From positions 1,550,001-1,614,000 of the forward strand of contig NZ_CP154878.1 in the NCBI RefSeq assembly GCF_039955095.1: DNA of 64,000 nucleotides. Direction: 5' to 3'. This document shows, one piece after another, positions 42,997-51,950 of the stretch (position 1 is the stretch's first letter; every line of letters starts with the position of its first letter). Made by a program: the position numbers and the translations under genes. The stretch comes from Limosilactobacillus sp. WILCCON 0051 (GTDB taxonomy: Bacteria > Bacillota > Bacilli > Lactobacillales > Lactobacillaceae). The notes below the pieces were generated by a model. It ran no database searches. It was not told where the DNA came from and worked only from the letters and a program-made list of their open reading frames with translations.

Positions 42997-44115
42997 ATGC
43001 AGCCATTGCAATTAACGCTCGACTATTTTCAAAGAGTCCATCACTGCCCAATCTCAAACTGGCAAAAAAGCAATCACTGCTGGGCCCCGAAAATCAAGAA
43101 TCCTGCCACCCCGCTGAACAGCGATTTTGACGTCGACCGGCTTGGCAGTCAATGCCACACTGATATCCCACTGATTACGGGCACGCACGGCAAAATCATC
43201 GTGCTGATCAAGTTAAATTGGCAAAAGCTAATCTTAATCGGACCTGTCAGCGCTGATCAAATCAGTGAACCGCAGCAAACTTTTCTGGAAGGCGTGTGTC
43301 TGATTCAGAATCTGATTTCAGCGACTGATCTACATGCCAGCGATCTGATCAGTCAAACCCGCTATTTTCAAGAATTGCGGCAAACCCAGCAAAAAAGTGC
43401 GGCTCGGCACCTGTTTAACGCGCATGAAGCCAACTTTCGCCATAATCCTTATGACGAAGAGCAGCGCGAACTCAGTGCCATTGCAGCGGGCAACGAAGAA
43501 CAGCTGAAAAAGGCGTTAAATGAAAGCTTCACCGGCTCATATGGCACTCTTGCGCAAAATCCGCTCCGCTCTTTTAAGAACCTGGCCATTGTCGATCTGG
43601 GCCTCATCGCCAGGGCAGCAATTAAAGGCGGGATGAACTATGAAGATTCTTTTTCGCTTAATGATGCCTATATTCAGTCCATCGAAAATGCTCGGACGGC
43701 TGATGAGGTTTATTCAATTACGGTTAACGGCAAGTTTGAATATCTGCGGCTGGTCAAAAAGATTCAGCAGCAGTCACTGGCCAGCGATCATCCCTTAGTT
43801 CAGCGCGTCAAGGCCGAGGTTGCCGTTCATTTGCACGAGCCGTTAACGGTAGCCGCTCTCGCCAGACATCTGCACGTGACTCCCAACTACTTATCAGCAC
43901 TCTTCAAAACGACGACCGGGATGCCGCTTAAATCCTATCTCAATCTGTGTAAAATCAATGCCTCGCAAAATGAGTTGGTGTATTCCTCACTGTCAATCAG
44001 CCAAATTGCAGTAAACTACGCCTTTGCCTCCGCCAGTCATTACGATCAGACTTTTAAGAAAATCTGCGGTGTCAGTCCACGACGCTACCGTCAGCTGCAC
44101 CAAAAGTTTGAATAA
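42997..44115 (+). CDS. AraC-family transcriptional regulator
   Basis: The protein has 372 residues. The C-terminal ~100 residues are an AraC double helix-turn-helix: LTVAALARHLHVTPNYLSALFKTTTG (about 275-300, shortened in meaning) and ISQIAVNYAFASASHYDQTFKK with the conserved end GVSPRRYRQLH. The N-terminal 250 residues have no family name I can assign and probably sense a sugar. It is divergent from the GH51 gene across a 129-bp spacer with a cre site, which makes it the likely local activator. ATG follows AAGTAAGGTGATCTT. Confidence 0.88.
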   Translation: MQPLQLTLDYFQRVHHCPISNWQKSNHCWAPKIKNPATPLNSDFDVDRLGSQCHTDIPLITGTHGKIIVLIKLNWQKLILIGPVSADQISEPQQTFLEGVCLIQNLISATDLHASDLISQTRYFQELRQTQQKSAARHLFNAHEANFRHNPYDEEQRELSAIAAGNEEQLKKALNESFTGSYGTLAQNPLRSFKNLAIVDLGLIARAAIKGGMNYEDSFSLNDAYIQSIENARTADEVYSITVNGKFEYLRLVKKIQQQSLASDHPLVQRVKAEVAVHLHEPLTVAALARHLHVTPNYLSALFKTTTGMPLKSYLNLCKINASQNELVYSSLSISQIAVNYAFASASHYDQTFKKICGVSPRRYRQLHQKFE

Positions 44116-44285
44116 AAAACAGTTTGACCACTGTTTTAATTGCAAGTTTAGGCGAGCAATCGAAAAATGGCTGGCTGATTTGAACTATGTCAGTCGCTTG
44201 GATATCAATTACAGCCGCATCCCGATTCAAGCGATGCGGACCTTGCTGAATCAAGCCAACTAAGCTAATGATTTAAATAATATAT

Positions 44286-44320
44286 AAAAGGACCCGCCAA
44301 AATCGACGAGTCCTTTTTAT
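44286..44320. terminator. Bidirectional terminator between the AraC-type gene and the SDR gene
   Basis: AAAAGGAC and GTCCTTTTT flank an imperfect stem. The hairpin serves both converging genes. Confidence 0.7.
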
Positions 44321-44334
44321 CTGGTTAATTATTA

Positions 44335-45147
44335 TCAGCCTTTTTTAATGCTGCCGCTCATGGCATCCCCATAGATCGGCGTTGGCAGGCCAAAGCCACC
44401 GGCAACCGTAATCAGCTCACCCGTTACATAGCGCGCCTTATCGCTGGCCAGGAAAGCAACCATATTGGCAATATCCACTGGCTTAACGACCTCATTTAAC
44501 GGCACGTGTTTTAAGAAGCCATCCAAGAAGCTCTTTGACATGTTCTGCAAGGCGCCATCCGTACCAACAAAACCAGGCAGTACCGCGTTGGCCCGAATCT
44601 TATCCCGCGCATACTCAACGGCTGTCTGTTTGGTCAGCGAGTTGATGGCTGCCTTTGAGACGCCATATGCCAAGCGGCTGATATCTGGCGTCGTACCGGC
44701 AACTGATGAAATATTGATGATGTTGCCGCCGCTTTCCTGCTCGCGCATTACTTTAACGGCATATTTGGAAGTGTAATAAACGCTTGCGATGTTTTTGTCA
44801 ACGATATCAAAGAAGGTCTGACTGTCGCCATCAACCAAAGTCGTATCTTTTTTAACATCCGTCGTGCCAAAGTTATTGACCAGAATGTCCAAATGACCCG
44901 CGTCTTGCACTACTTCTTGAATCATGGGTGCATAGGTTGCAAAGTCAAACGCATCATAAAAAACGCTGCGGAAGTTTTCATTTTGCTCATGCAGCTGGGC
45001 GGTTAGCTGACGGTTCTTTTCACTGTCCCGCACAGCCATATAAACAATGGCGCCCTGCTCAACCAGCTTTTCGGCAATTGCCAGGCCAATGCCGCGACTG
45101 GCTGCCGTAACGATCGCCGTTTTATTTTCCAAGTCTTTAGTCATCAT
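44335..45147 (-). CDS. SDR-family oxidoreductase
   Basis: The protein has 270 residues. It is a classical short-chain dehydrogenase: TGxxxGIG-type cofactor motif AASRGIGLAIA at about 16-26, NNFG in place of NNAG near 95, catalytic Ser in NISSVAG near 150 and YGVSK (Tyr-x-x-x-Lys) near 163-167. The IKKG tail and GFGLPTPIYGD segment resemble bacterial hydroxysteroid-dehydrogenase-like members, but the substrate cannot be named. RBS AAGGAGG serves ATG at 45147 or the next one at 45144. Its promoter region holds a perfect inverted repeat at 45271-45302. Confidence 0.9.
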   Translation of the reverse strand: MMTKDLENKTAIVTAASRGIGLAIAEKLVEQGAIVYMAVRDSEKNRQLTAQLHEQNENFRSVFYDAFDFATYAPMIQEVVQDAGHLDILVNNFGTTDVKKDTTLVDGDSQTFFDIVDKNIASVYYTSKYAVKVMREQESGGNIINISSVAGTTPDISRLAYGVSKAAINSLTKQTAVEYARDKIRANAVLPGFVGTDGALQNMSKSFLDGFLKHVPLNEVVKPVDIANMVAFLASDKARYVTGELITVAGGFGLPTPIYGDAMSGSIKKG

Positions 45148-45270
45148 AAATTCCTCCTTATCCTTGCAGACAGGTAATCAACAACAACTTTTAAGGATAT
45201 CCTAGGACGGCATTGAGCAACTCATCGCTAAATAAACCGTCTTTTTGATATTGGAGAAAAGTATAACACC

Positions 45271-45302
45271 TTTAACAAAATAATAACTTATTTTTTGTTA
45301 AA
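45271..45302. promoter_or_regulatory. Inverted repeat overlapping the SDR promoter
   Basis: TTTAACAAAA and TTTTGTTAAA face each other around an AT-rich centre, just upstream of a TATACT -10-like box (minus strand) of the SDR gene. The arrangement suits a repressor operator. The rest of 45148-45532 holds no gene. Confidence 0.5.
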
Positions 45303-45532
45303 TTCGATAAAAATATACTTTAGATTAACTAATTTTAATGAATGTTTCTTTAAAAAACGTTTTCATTTGTGTTATATTCTTTCATGGTCACACAGACTGC
45401 ATTTTGTTTTTTGCCATAAGTTGATTATTAAGTAATTCATTATTTAACGATTAATTGATAAATGTTATCAAAATGGCAACCAATCAGAATGTGACAATAA
45501 TAAAGACAGAAATTCGAAAAGGAGATTGTATC

Positions 45533-46903
45533 TTGAAAGAAATTGACGCAAGCGAAATTCTGCACCGACCCTTTGCCTCCACCTTTTTAAACCGGATCGG
45601 GCATGGCATCGTTGTCGGACTGGCAACTGGTCTGATCGTGACCACCTTTCGCAAAATCATTGACACAACGCTGCAGGGACTCAACGTTATCTATCCTTAT
45701 ATGCGAACTCATTATCTGGTGCTGGGCGCCTATCTGATCGGTACGCTTGTTTTATGGCTGATAATGGCGCGTCTGTTGAAAAATCATCTATTTGACATCG
45801 TTGGCTCGGGAGTACCGCAAGTTGAAGACGTTTTACATGATGAACATTGGATGTCTTGGTGGTCAGTGCTATGGCGCAAATACGTGCTTGGTCTGATGGC
45901 AATCTGCCCGGGGCTGTTCCTTGGCCGGGAAGGACCCTGCATTCAGATGGGAGCAGCAGTTGGTCAAGGACTGGCGGAAAAATGCTTCAAGTCTTCGCAT
46001 CAGGAAACCAAAGCCATGATCGCCTGTGGCATTGCGGCTGGACTTTCCGCGGCATTCTCAGCCCCATTAGCCGGTGCGCTTTTCTTGTTGGAAGAAATCA
46101 CCTACACCTTTGAATCGCAGACCTGGCTGACGGCTTTAACTGCCGCCATTGCTTCTGATTTCGTTACCCTGCTCTTTTTTGGCACGCGGCCCTGCATGTG
46201 GCTGCCCGTCGTTGATCGTCTGTCGCCCGCTGCCTACCTGCCCCTGGCTGGATTCGGCATTTTGCTGGGCATCCTCGCCTGGTTTTACCAATATTGTCTG
46301 ATTAATATTCATTGTTGGTATGGCAAGATTTCCTGGCTGCCAAGAAATCGGCGCGCGATCATCCCCTTGCTGCTGGTGGTTCCAATCGGCTTGTGGGATG
46401 CCAGCATGCTGGGCGGCAGTCACGTTTTTGTTGAGGTCATCGCCCAGCTGCCGCGTCATGTGCACGGATTTCAAGCGATGATGATGCTTTTAGGAGTTTA
46501 TTTCATAATTCGATTCGTCTTTTCAATGGTTTCTTATGGCGCAGCCGTTCCAGGCGGGATTTTCATGCCAATCCTGGTACTGGGCGCAATTTTAGGTGGC
46601 TTGGCTGGCTGCTTGATGATTCACTTTGGCCTCATTCCTGCCAAAGCCTACATCAATCTGGTGGTCATTGGCATGGCTGCTTATTTTGGCGCAATTGAAA
46701 TGGCCCCGTTTACCGCCATCTGTCTTTTAACTGAAATGGTCGGTACGGTTCAGCAGATTCTGCCAATGCTGCTGGTTACGTTCATTGCCTACACAGTCAA
46801 CGATCTGTTAGGGGGACGGCCAATCTATGGCGCGCTGCGTGAACAGATGGCTCCCCAGGCTGCACAAGAACGGAATGCCAAAGCCGGCAACCTTAATTAT
46901 TGA
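45533..46903 (+). CDS. ClC-family chloride channel/transporter
   Basis: The protein has 456 residues. The start is TTG at 45533, chosen for AAAAGGAG eight bases before it; the frame extends 26 codons upstream without a ribosome binding site. ClC signatures are all present: GSGVPQVEDVL near 85-95, FLGREGPCIQMGA near 130-142 with the gating Glu, SAAFSAPLAGALFLLEEI near 172-190 and GAAVPGGIFMPILVLGA near 338-355. These are the Cl-/H+ type motifs, not the fluoride-specific variant. It likely exchanges chloride and protons and could help acid tolerance. No CBS domain follows the membrane part. Confidence 0.92.
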   Translation: MKEIDASEILHRPFASTFLNRIGHGIVVGLATGLIVTTFRKIIDTTLQGLNVIYPYMRTHYLVLGAYLIGTLVLWLIMARLLKNHLFDIVGSGVPQVEDVLHDEHWMSWWSVLWRKYVLGLMAICPGLFLGREGPCIQMGAAVGQGLAEKCFKSSHQETKAMIACGIAAGLSAAFSAPLAGALFLLEEITYTFESQTWLTALTAAIASDFVTLLFFGTRPCMWLPVVDRLSPAAYLPLAGFGILLGILAWFYQYCLINIHCWYGKISWLPRNRRAIIPLLLVVPIGLWDASMLGGSHVFVEVIAQLPRHVHGFQAMMMLLGVYFIIRFVFSMVSYGAAVPGGIFMPILVLGAILGGLAGCLMIHFGLIPAKAYINLVVIGMAAYFGAIEMAPFTAICLLTEMVGTVQQILPMLLVTFIAYTVNDLLGGRPIYGALREQMAPQAAQERNAKAGNLNY

Positions 46904-47088
46904 ATTAATTCGATTGGTTTCATCGCAAATAATCACCTAATCAACTTTAGATATTTAACAAATGAAAGTCATCAGAAATTTTTTGAAAAAGTTTTTGATG
47001 GCATTTTTTGTTCATTTTCTAGTTCACCACTAAACAAAAACAACACTTGTTTCAAAGAGCAGGCGACTAAAGTAATCGAAAAACTTTA

Positions 47089-47268
47089 CGAACGTTCGCA
47101 TGTCTAAATAATCAAATTCTTGTTCAATTGTTCAGTTAGCAATTATCGAACGTTCGTTACATTTCGGCGTTATTGTTCGTGATTCATTTGATAAACAAAG
47201 CTGTATTAGGTAGATAGTACGGTTTACAAACTAACGATAACAGGATATGATAAGGCCACGTTCGAACG
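47089..47268. promoter_or_regulatory. Three palindromic operator-like sites before ribB
   Basis: CGAACGTTCG occurs at 47089-47098 and 47147-47156, 58 bp apart, and the related palindrome CGTTCGAACG at 47259-47268. The last lies directly after the ribB -10 box, where a bound repressor would block initiation. The stretch 46904-47088 is AT-rich and holds no gene. Confidence 0.5.
47223..47251 (+). promoter_or_regulatory. Promoter of ribB
   Basis: TTTACA, a 17-base spacer and TATGAT, 63 bases before the ribB ATG. The spacing is ideal and both boxes are near consensus. Confidence 0.7.
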
Positions 47269-47313
47269 GAGAGTTGATTTTACATTTGGCAAAGAGAGAA
47301 AGAGGCTAAAATC

Positions 47314-47979
47314 ATGGTTCAATTTGACACGATCGAAACTGCACTGCAACAACTGCAAAATGGCGGCTACGTAATTCTTTCCGACAATGAGGATCGCGAA
47401 AACGAAGGCGATCTGGTGGCTTTGGCTGACCGCATCACTCCCGAAACGGTCTACGAAATGCTGCACGAAGCCAATGGTCTAATGTGCGTACCAATCACCA
47501 TCCAGCGAGCACATGAACTGGGCTTTACCAAGATGGTCGAACACAGTACTGATCCTCACCAAACGCCATTTATGACGACCACGGATGGCACTTTTGAGGC
47601 AACCGGCGTCACGACCGGCGTTTCCGCATTTGACCGCGCGGCTACGATCAACCGCATTGCCAACCCGGCTGCCAAGCCAACCGACTTTAATCACCCTGGT
47701 CACATCCAACCGCTTTATGCTTTGGACGGCGGGCTGCGCAAGCGAATCGGCCATACTGAGGCTTCAGTTGACCTGGCATATCTCGCTGGTGCTCAGCCAG
47801 CTGCCGTGATTATTGAAGTGCTTAAAGAAGATGGCCACATGGCTCGCCGCGACGATCTGGCAGAAATGGCCAAGCGCGTCAACGTTCCTTACATTACCAT
47901 CAATCAAATCATCGAATACATGGATGCTCACAACATCAAAGAGGCCAGCGACCTGCAAACTGCCCCGGTTCAAGGCTAA
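47314..47979 (+). CDS. ribB: 3,4-dihydroxy-2-butanone-4-phosphate synthase (RibB)
   Basis: The protein has 221 residues, single-domain RibB without the GTP cyclohydrolase II half found in RibBA. It converts ribulose 5-phosphate to 3,4-dihydroxy-2-butanone 4-phosphate, a riboflavin precursor. Metal/substrate motif DNEDRENEGDL is at about 24-34, and GHTEASVDLAYLAG at about 149-162 matches the second signature. It is alone: no ribD, ribE, ribH or ribA is near, and no FMN riboswitch is visible, so it may serve another purpose or supply a pathway encoded elsewhere. Confidence 0.95.
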   Translation: MVQFDTIETALQQLQNGGYVILSDNEDRENEGDLVALADRITPETVYEMLHEANGLMCVPITIQRAHELGFTKMVEHSTDPHQTPFMTTTDGTFEATGVTTGVSAFDRAATINRIANPAAKPTDFNHPGHIQPLYALDGGLRKRIGHTEASVDLAYLAGAQPAAVIIEVLKEDGHMARRDDLAEMAKRVNVPYITINQIIEYMDAHNIKEASDLQTAPVQG

Positions 47980-47996
47980 GCCGACTTTTCAATCTC

Positions 47997-48035
47997 AAAA
48001 TAAAACTCCCCGCTTGACTGCGAGGAGTTTTGTTG
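47997..48035 (+). terminator. Terminator of ribB
   Basis: AAAACTCCCCGC and GCGAGGAGTTTT form a stem with a short loop about 20 bases after the ribB stop. Confidence 0.85.
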
Positions 48036-48060
48036 TATTTGAGGAGATATTGATACTATT

Positions 48061-48127
48061 TCAGCATACTTGAGCAAAACGATCTCAGCCCACGATTGTT
48101 GATCTTTTGCATATGCTGTTTTTTTAG
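48061..48127 (+). terminator. Second, long hairpin with T-run after ribB
   Basis: CAGCATA-(...)-CAAAACGATC pairs with GATCTTTTG-(...)-TATGCTG, followed by T7 on the plus strand. It may be a back-up terminator, or on the minus strand the end of the metE-like transcript. Confidence 0.45.
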
Positions 48128-48163
48128 GAAAAATGTCAATTAAGGAGATCAATCAAGACTGTT

Positions 48164-49318
48164 TTAAGCGCCCCAGACTTCTTCGGCAATGCTCTTGACT
48201 AAGGCAATCTTAGCCCACTGCTGTTCTTCAGTCAGAATGTTGCCCTCTTCAGTTGAAGAGAAGCCACATTGCGTACTCAGACATAATTTGTCCAGATCAT
48301 GGTACTGCGCAGCTTCTTGAATGCGGTCCAAGATTACCTGCCGATCTTCCAATTCACCAGATTTGGAGGTTAACAGACCCAGCACCACGTATTTATCAGC
48401 TGGGACCTTCGCCAAGGGTTCAAAACCGCCCGCCCGCTCTGAATCGTATTCCAGATAAAAGGCAGTTACATTTTCTTTCGCCAGTACATAATCAGCAACA
48501 GGACCATAACCGCCCTTGGTTGCCCAAGTGGAGTGGTAGTTGCCACGGCAGACATGCGTAGTCACGACCAAATCAGCTGGCAGGTTTACCAAGGCATCAT
48601 TGTTGATCTTTAAGAGCTGTTCTTGCAACAGTTCACGGCTTTGACCCTCTTCTGCAAACAAATGCCAGAATTCGTTGTCCGCAATTGAGCCCCAGGTACA
48701 GTCGTCCAGTTTCAAGTCACGACAGCCGGCATCATATAAAGCTAAAATCAGATCATGGTAAGCTTGCGAAACGTCTTTGGCCAATTCTGCCTTGGATGAG
48801 TAATATTCAGCGATTGCCTCGGTCTTCCCCTCACCCAATACTAATTCTTCATAACATTGTGCCGGTGCCGGAATGCTTTGGCGTGGAATCAGATCCGTGC
48901 CATCCGTTAGACTCTTGAGATATTTGAAGGCTTCCAGATCGGGATGCGTGCCGTTAAAGCGAACCTTGCCTGTCACAGCCGCTGAATCTGCACGAGTTTC
49001 TTCACCATGGAAAAAGTAGCCATGCTCTGGATTCGTGTGTGCGATGCCTTCAAAGCCCCAGAACGTGTCCAGGTGCCACCAAGAACGCCGGAACTCGCCA
49101 TCCGTAACTGCGTGCAGACCTGCTTGCGCCTCTTTTTCGACCAGTTCCTTGATACACTTGTCTTCAACTTTTTTCAGTTCGTCATGGTCAATTTCATGAT
49201 TGGCAAATTTTTCCCGGGCTGCCTTTAGTTCGGCTGGGCGCAGGAAACTGCCCACAATGTCATAACGGAATGGTGAAGTCGTGCGGTTGGTAAAAGTTAA
49301 GGTTTGTGATTGCGTCAT
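48164..49318 (-). CDS. MetE C-domain-like methyltransferase (YxjG/YxjH type), methionine related
   Basis: The protein has 384 residues, the size of stand-alone MetE-C-like proteins. The family is cobalamin-independent methionine synthase-like and transfers a methyl group to a homocysteine-type thiol, in some bacteria from an alternative donor. Landmarks: VTDGEFRRSWWHLDTFWGF at about 70-88, LDDCTWGS near 203, the zinc-ligand-like THVCRGNY near 254 and LSTQCGFSSTEEGN near 355, quoted with His/Cys in family positions. Control is shown directly by a T-box leader with AUG specifier. ATG follows AAAGGAAG. The methyl donor is unknown. Confidence 0.85.
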   Translation of the reverse strand: MTQSQTLTFTNRTTSPFRYDIVGSFLRPAELKAAREKFANHEIDHDELKKVEDKCIKELVEKEAQAGLHAVTDGEFRRSWWHLDTFWGFEGIAHTNPEHGYFFHGEETRADSAAVTGKVRFNGTHPDLEAFKYLKSLTDGTDLIPRQSIPAPAQCYEELVLGEGKTEAIAEYYSSKAELAKDVSQAYHDLILALYDAGCRDLKLDDCTWGSIADNEFWHLFAEEGQSRELLQEQLLKINNDALVNLPADLVVTTHVCRGNYHSTWATKGGYGPVADYVLAKENVTAFYLEYDSERAGGFEPLAKVPADKYVVLGLLTSKSGELEDRQVILDRIQEAAQYHDLDKLCLSTQCGFSSTEEGNILTEEQQWAKIALVKSIAEEVWGA

Positions 49319-49364
49319 ATGTGATAACTTCCTTTCGAAAATGCTTGTTTGGCAGGACTTCTCA

Positions 49365-49685
49365 GGAAATCAAAAATCCCTGGGAAAAGCACATCTTGCA
49401 CTTTCTCCCAGGGACGTTGACTGCTTATTCAACGTGTTACCACCCTGATTCAGCTAGACCTCACAATCTAGCCCTTACTGAGTACTCTAAAAATTAGAAG
49501 ACCCGGACCGTGATATCGGACGTCACCCCGCGGCCGGCTTACCAAACGGCTCGCCCACCGACTTGCTCCAAGACCATCTTCATCGCGTTTTACGATCCCG
49601 GCTCTCACCTAACCCGGTTCTCTTTAAGGGTTGCCCGCGACTACTCATCTCTTCTAAGCAATTTCTAATTTTGTTGTGATTATAA
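49365..49685 (-). promoter_or_regulatory. T-box riboswitch, methionine specific
   Basis: On the minus strand a long stem I with a probable AUG specifier at 49575-49577 is followed by the T-box sequence AGGGTGGTAACACG (49433-49446) and by a terminator CCCTGGGA...TCCCAGGG-T5 (49372-49415). Uncharged tRNA-Met pairing with this leader would allow transcription of the methyltransferase gene. The specifier is placed by eye from its position in stem I. Confidence 0.9.
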
Positions 49686-49785
49686 TACTTGGTATAACGA
49701 TAAATGTCAACCATTATTCTAAAAATTATTAGATTCCATCAAGATGAGATTAAAAAGCTTTAATTTAGAAGCGATATTTTCTGGT

Positions 49786-50604
49786 TTAGGAAGCATGCAT
49801 CATAATAAAGTCGAATACGCGCGTTGGCAAAATGGCGTGGGCAAATACCAATGGCTTGGCCCCGAACCCAATCAGATAGCGTGGCTTAGGGCGTCGCGCA
49901 TTAACTGCCTTGACGGTCGCCTTAACGACTACCTGAGGCTTGCTCATCATGTTGCCATTATATTGCTTGTGCATCCCTTCAGCGACCTTAAGCGCAGTCT
50001 TTTCATAAGCGCCGCCCTTAGCTGAGGCAGCGAGATGATCAGCCGCAATGTGTCCCCAGTCAGTCTTGATGCCGCCTGGTTCGATCAAAATTACGTCGAT
50101 GCCAAACTGCTTTACTTCCATTCGCAGGGCATCGCTAAAAGCTTCAACGGCATATTTGGTTGCATGGTACCAACCACCCATAAACGATACCAAGCGGCCA
50201 CCCATCGATGATACATTGATGATTTTACCTGAGTGTTGTGCACGCATGTAAGGCAAAACGTTTTTTGTCAAAGCTGCCAAGCCAAACAAGTTGACATCAA
50301 ATTGGCGCTTGGCCTCTGCCAGATCAACGTCTTCAATCGCGCCGTAACTGCCATAGCCTGCATTGTTAACCAGGACATCAATCCGGCCTTCCTTGGCAAT
50401 AATTTCGGCAATGGCAGCCTTATTCGATGCTTCATCAGTAATGTCCAGCTTCAGTGGCGTTACCCCATATTCCTTTAAGGCAGCCATTTTTTCAACCCGA
50501 CGCGCGGCACCATAAACTTTATCGCCTTGCTGTGCTAAAGCCTTTGCCGTCTCAAAACCCATTCCGCTGCTGGCACCCGTTACCAAGATCACTTTGTTAC
50601 TCAT
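49786..50604 (-). CDS. SDR-family oxidoreductase
   Basis: The protein has 272 residues from the ATG at 50604 (GGAGG seven bases upstream; the longer open frame has no ribosome binding site). Classical SDR motifs are present: TGASSGMG at about 9-16, NNAGYG at about 85-90, catalytic Ser in NVSSMGG near 137 and YHATK near 150-154. The C-terminal half with EPGGIKTDWG and a late hydrophobic ILPTRVFDFIM end fits the oxidoreductases often annotated YkvO/DltE-like. Substrate unknown. Monocistronic, next to the silent hsdS cassette. Confidence 0.9.
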   Translation of the reverse strand: MSNKVILVTGASSGMGFETAKALAQQGDKVYGAARRVEKMAALKEYGVTPLKLDITDEASNKAAIAEIIAKEGRIDVLVNNAGYGSYGAIEDVDLAEAKRQFDVNLFGLAALTKNVLPYMRAQHSGKIINVSSMGGRLVSFMGGWYHATKYAVEAFSDALRMEVKQFGIDVILIEPGGIKTDWGHIAADHLAASAKGGAYEKTALKVAEGMHKQYNGNMMSKPQVVVKATVKAVNARRPKPRYLIGFGAKPLVFAHAILPTRVFDFIMMHAS

Positions 50605-50699
50605 AATTAACCTCCATTTGCTTAACTCGTATTTGATGATCTTAGTATATCCAAAATGACCAGATTGATAAACATCATAAGACGCCATTGGTTTATCAA

Positions 50700-50762
50700 T
50701 ATGTGCCAATTTATTTTGCCATAATTGTACAATTTGAGATTGCCATTTTTGTACATTTTGAA
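50700..50762. repeat. Short direct repeat upstream of the SDR gene, operator-like
   Basis: On the minus strand TGTACAAAAATGGCA and TGTACAATTATGGCA lie about 24 bp apart, with a third partial copy ATGGCGACTTC beside them. They lie about 100 bp upstream of the SDR start, and could be regulator binding sites. Confidence 0.4.
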
Positions 50763-50774
50763 GTCGCCATCGAC

Positions 50775-51946
50775 ATTGTTTAAGGGGTCAGAATGCTTGG
50801 GAGCAACGAAAATTTTCTGACATCTACAAAAAGTCTTCTGAAAAAAATGATTTGTCTTTTTCTAAGGATAAAGTTATTTCTGTTGCTAACAATAAATGGG
50901 GAACTGCACCCAAAAATTCAACAGATAAATATATGAGAACCTACTACGTTTATCGCATTGGAGATATTGCTTTTGAAGGTAATAAAAGCAAAAAATTTAA
51001 ATTCGGAAGATTTGTTGAGAATACTTTAGCTAATGGCATAGTCTCGCATGTTTTTGATATATATAGGCCAACACAAAAAGAGCACGATCTTTGGTTTTGG
51101 AAGTACTATATTCATAATGAAAATATAATGCGGGATATTTTGAGAAAGTCTACAACAAAAGCAACAATGATGACGAATCTGGTAAATAAGGATTTGTTAA
51201 AACAAAAATTGAATATTCCAATTCTTGAAGAACAGAAAAAGATAGGACGTTTATTTAATCAAATAGATAGAACTATCACTTTGCATGAAGAAAAGCAGCG
51301 CCAGTTAGAACAGCTGAAAAAGGCTTTATTGCAAAAAATGTTTGCGGATAAAACTGGATATCCAGCGCTCCGTTTTAAGGGCTTTACTGAAAAGTGGGAG
51401 CAACGAAAATTTTCTGACATCTACAAAAAGTCTTCTGAAAAAAATGATTTGTCTTTTTCTAAGGATAAAGTTATTTCTGTTGCTAACAATAAATGGGGAA
51501 CTGCACCCAAAAATTCAACAGATAAATATATGAGAACCTACTACGTTTATCGCATTGGAGATATTGCTTTTGAAGGTAATAAAAGCAAAAAATTTAAATT
51601 CGGAAGATTTGTTGAGAATACTTTAGCTAATGGCATAGTCTCGCATGTTTTTGATATATATAGGCCAACACAAAAAGAGCACGATCTTTGGTTTTGGAAG
51701 TACTATATTCATAATGAAAATATAATGCGGGATATTTTGAGAAAGTCTACAACAAAAGCAACAATGATGACGAATCTGGTAAATAAAGATTTGTTAAAAC
51801 AAAAATTAAATATTCCTTCTATTGAAGAACAAGAAAAGATAGGTAATTATTTATCTAAGCTAGATCACCTCATCACTCTTCACCAGCATAAAATTGATAA
51901 TCTAAAGCGTCTCAAGCGCGCATTACTACAAAAGATGTTCGTCTAA
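50775..51946 (+). pseudogene. Silent, 5'-truncated hsdS cassette with two near-identical target-recognition domains
   Basis: From the conserved-region remnant at about 50775-50808 the frame codes for TRD-C, a central conserved region (EEKQRQLEQLKKALLQKMF...), a second TRD-C and the C-terminal conserved region ending LLQKMFV. There is no proper start: the first in-frame start-like codon is TTG at 50852 without a ribosome binding site. The two TRDs are base-identical over roughly 400 bp and diverge only near their ends (AATAAGG versus AATAAAG, then IPILEEQKK versus IPSIEEQEK). The cassette lies head-to-head with the expressed hsdS across a recombinase gene and acts as a donor of specificity domains. 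Confidence 0.85.
51272..51407 (+). repeat. Left copy of the ~135-bp hsdS inverted repeat
   Basis: The central conserved region of the silent cassette (from AACTATCACTTTGCATGA to GTGGGAGCAACG) matches 53477-53610 in inverted orientation with few differences. It is the expected site of recombination for swapping C-terminal TRDs. Confidence 0.9.
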
Positions 51947-51950
51947 TTTA

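Noticed and set aside
44116..44263. Coding-like stretch after the AraC-type gene (EKWLADLNYVSRLDINYS)
   Set aside because: It has no start or ribosome binding site of its own; perhaps a remnant of a lost neighbour, too short to name.
45484..45532. 26-codon N-terminal extension of the ClC protein
   Set aside because: The ribosome binding site AAAAGGAG fits the TTG at 45533; the extension is hydrophilic and not family-like.
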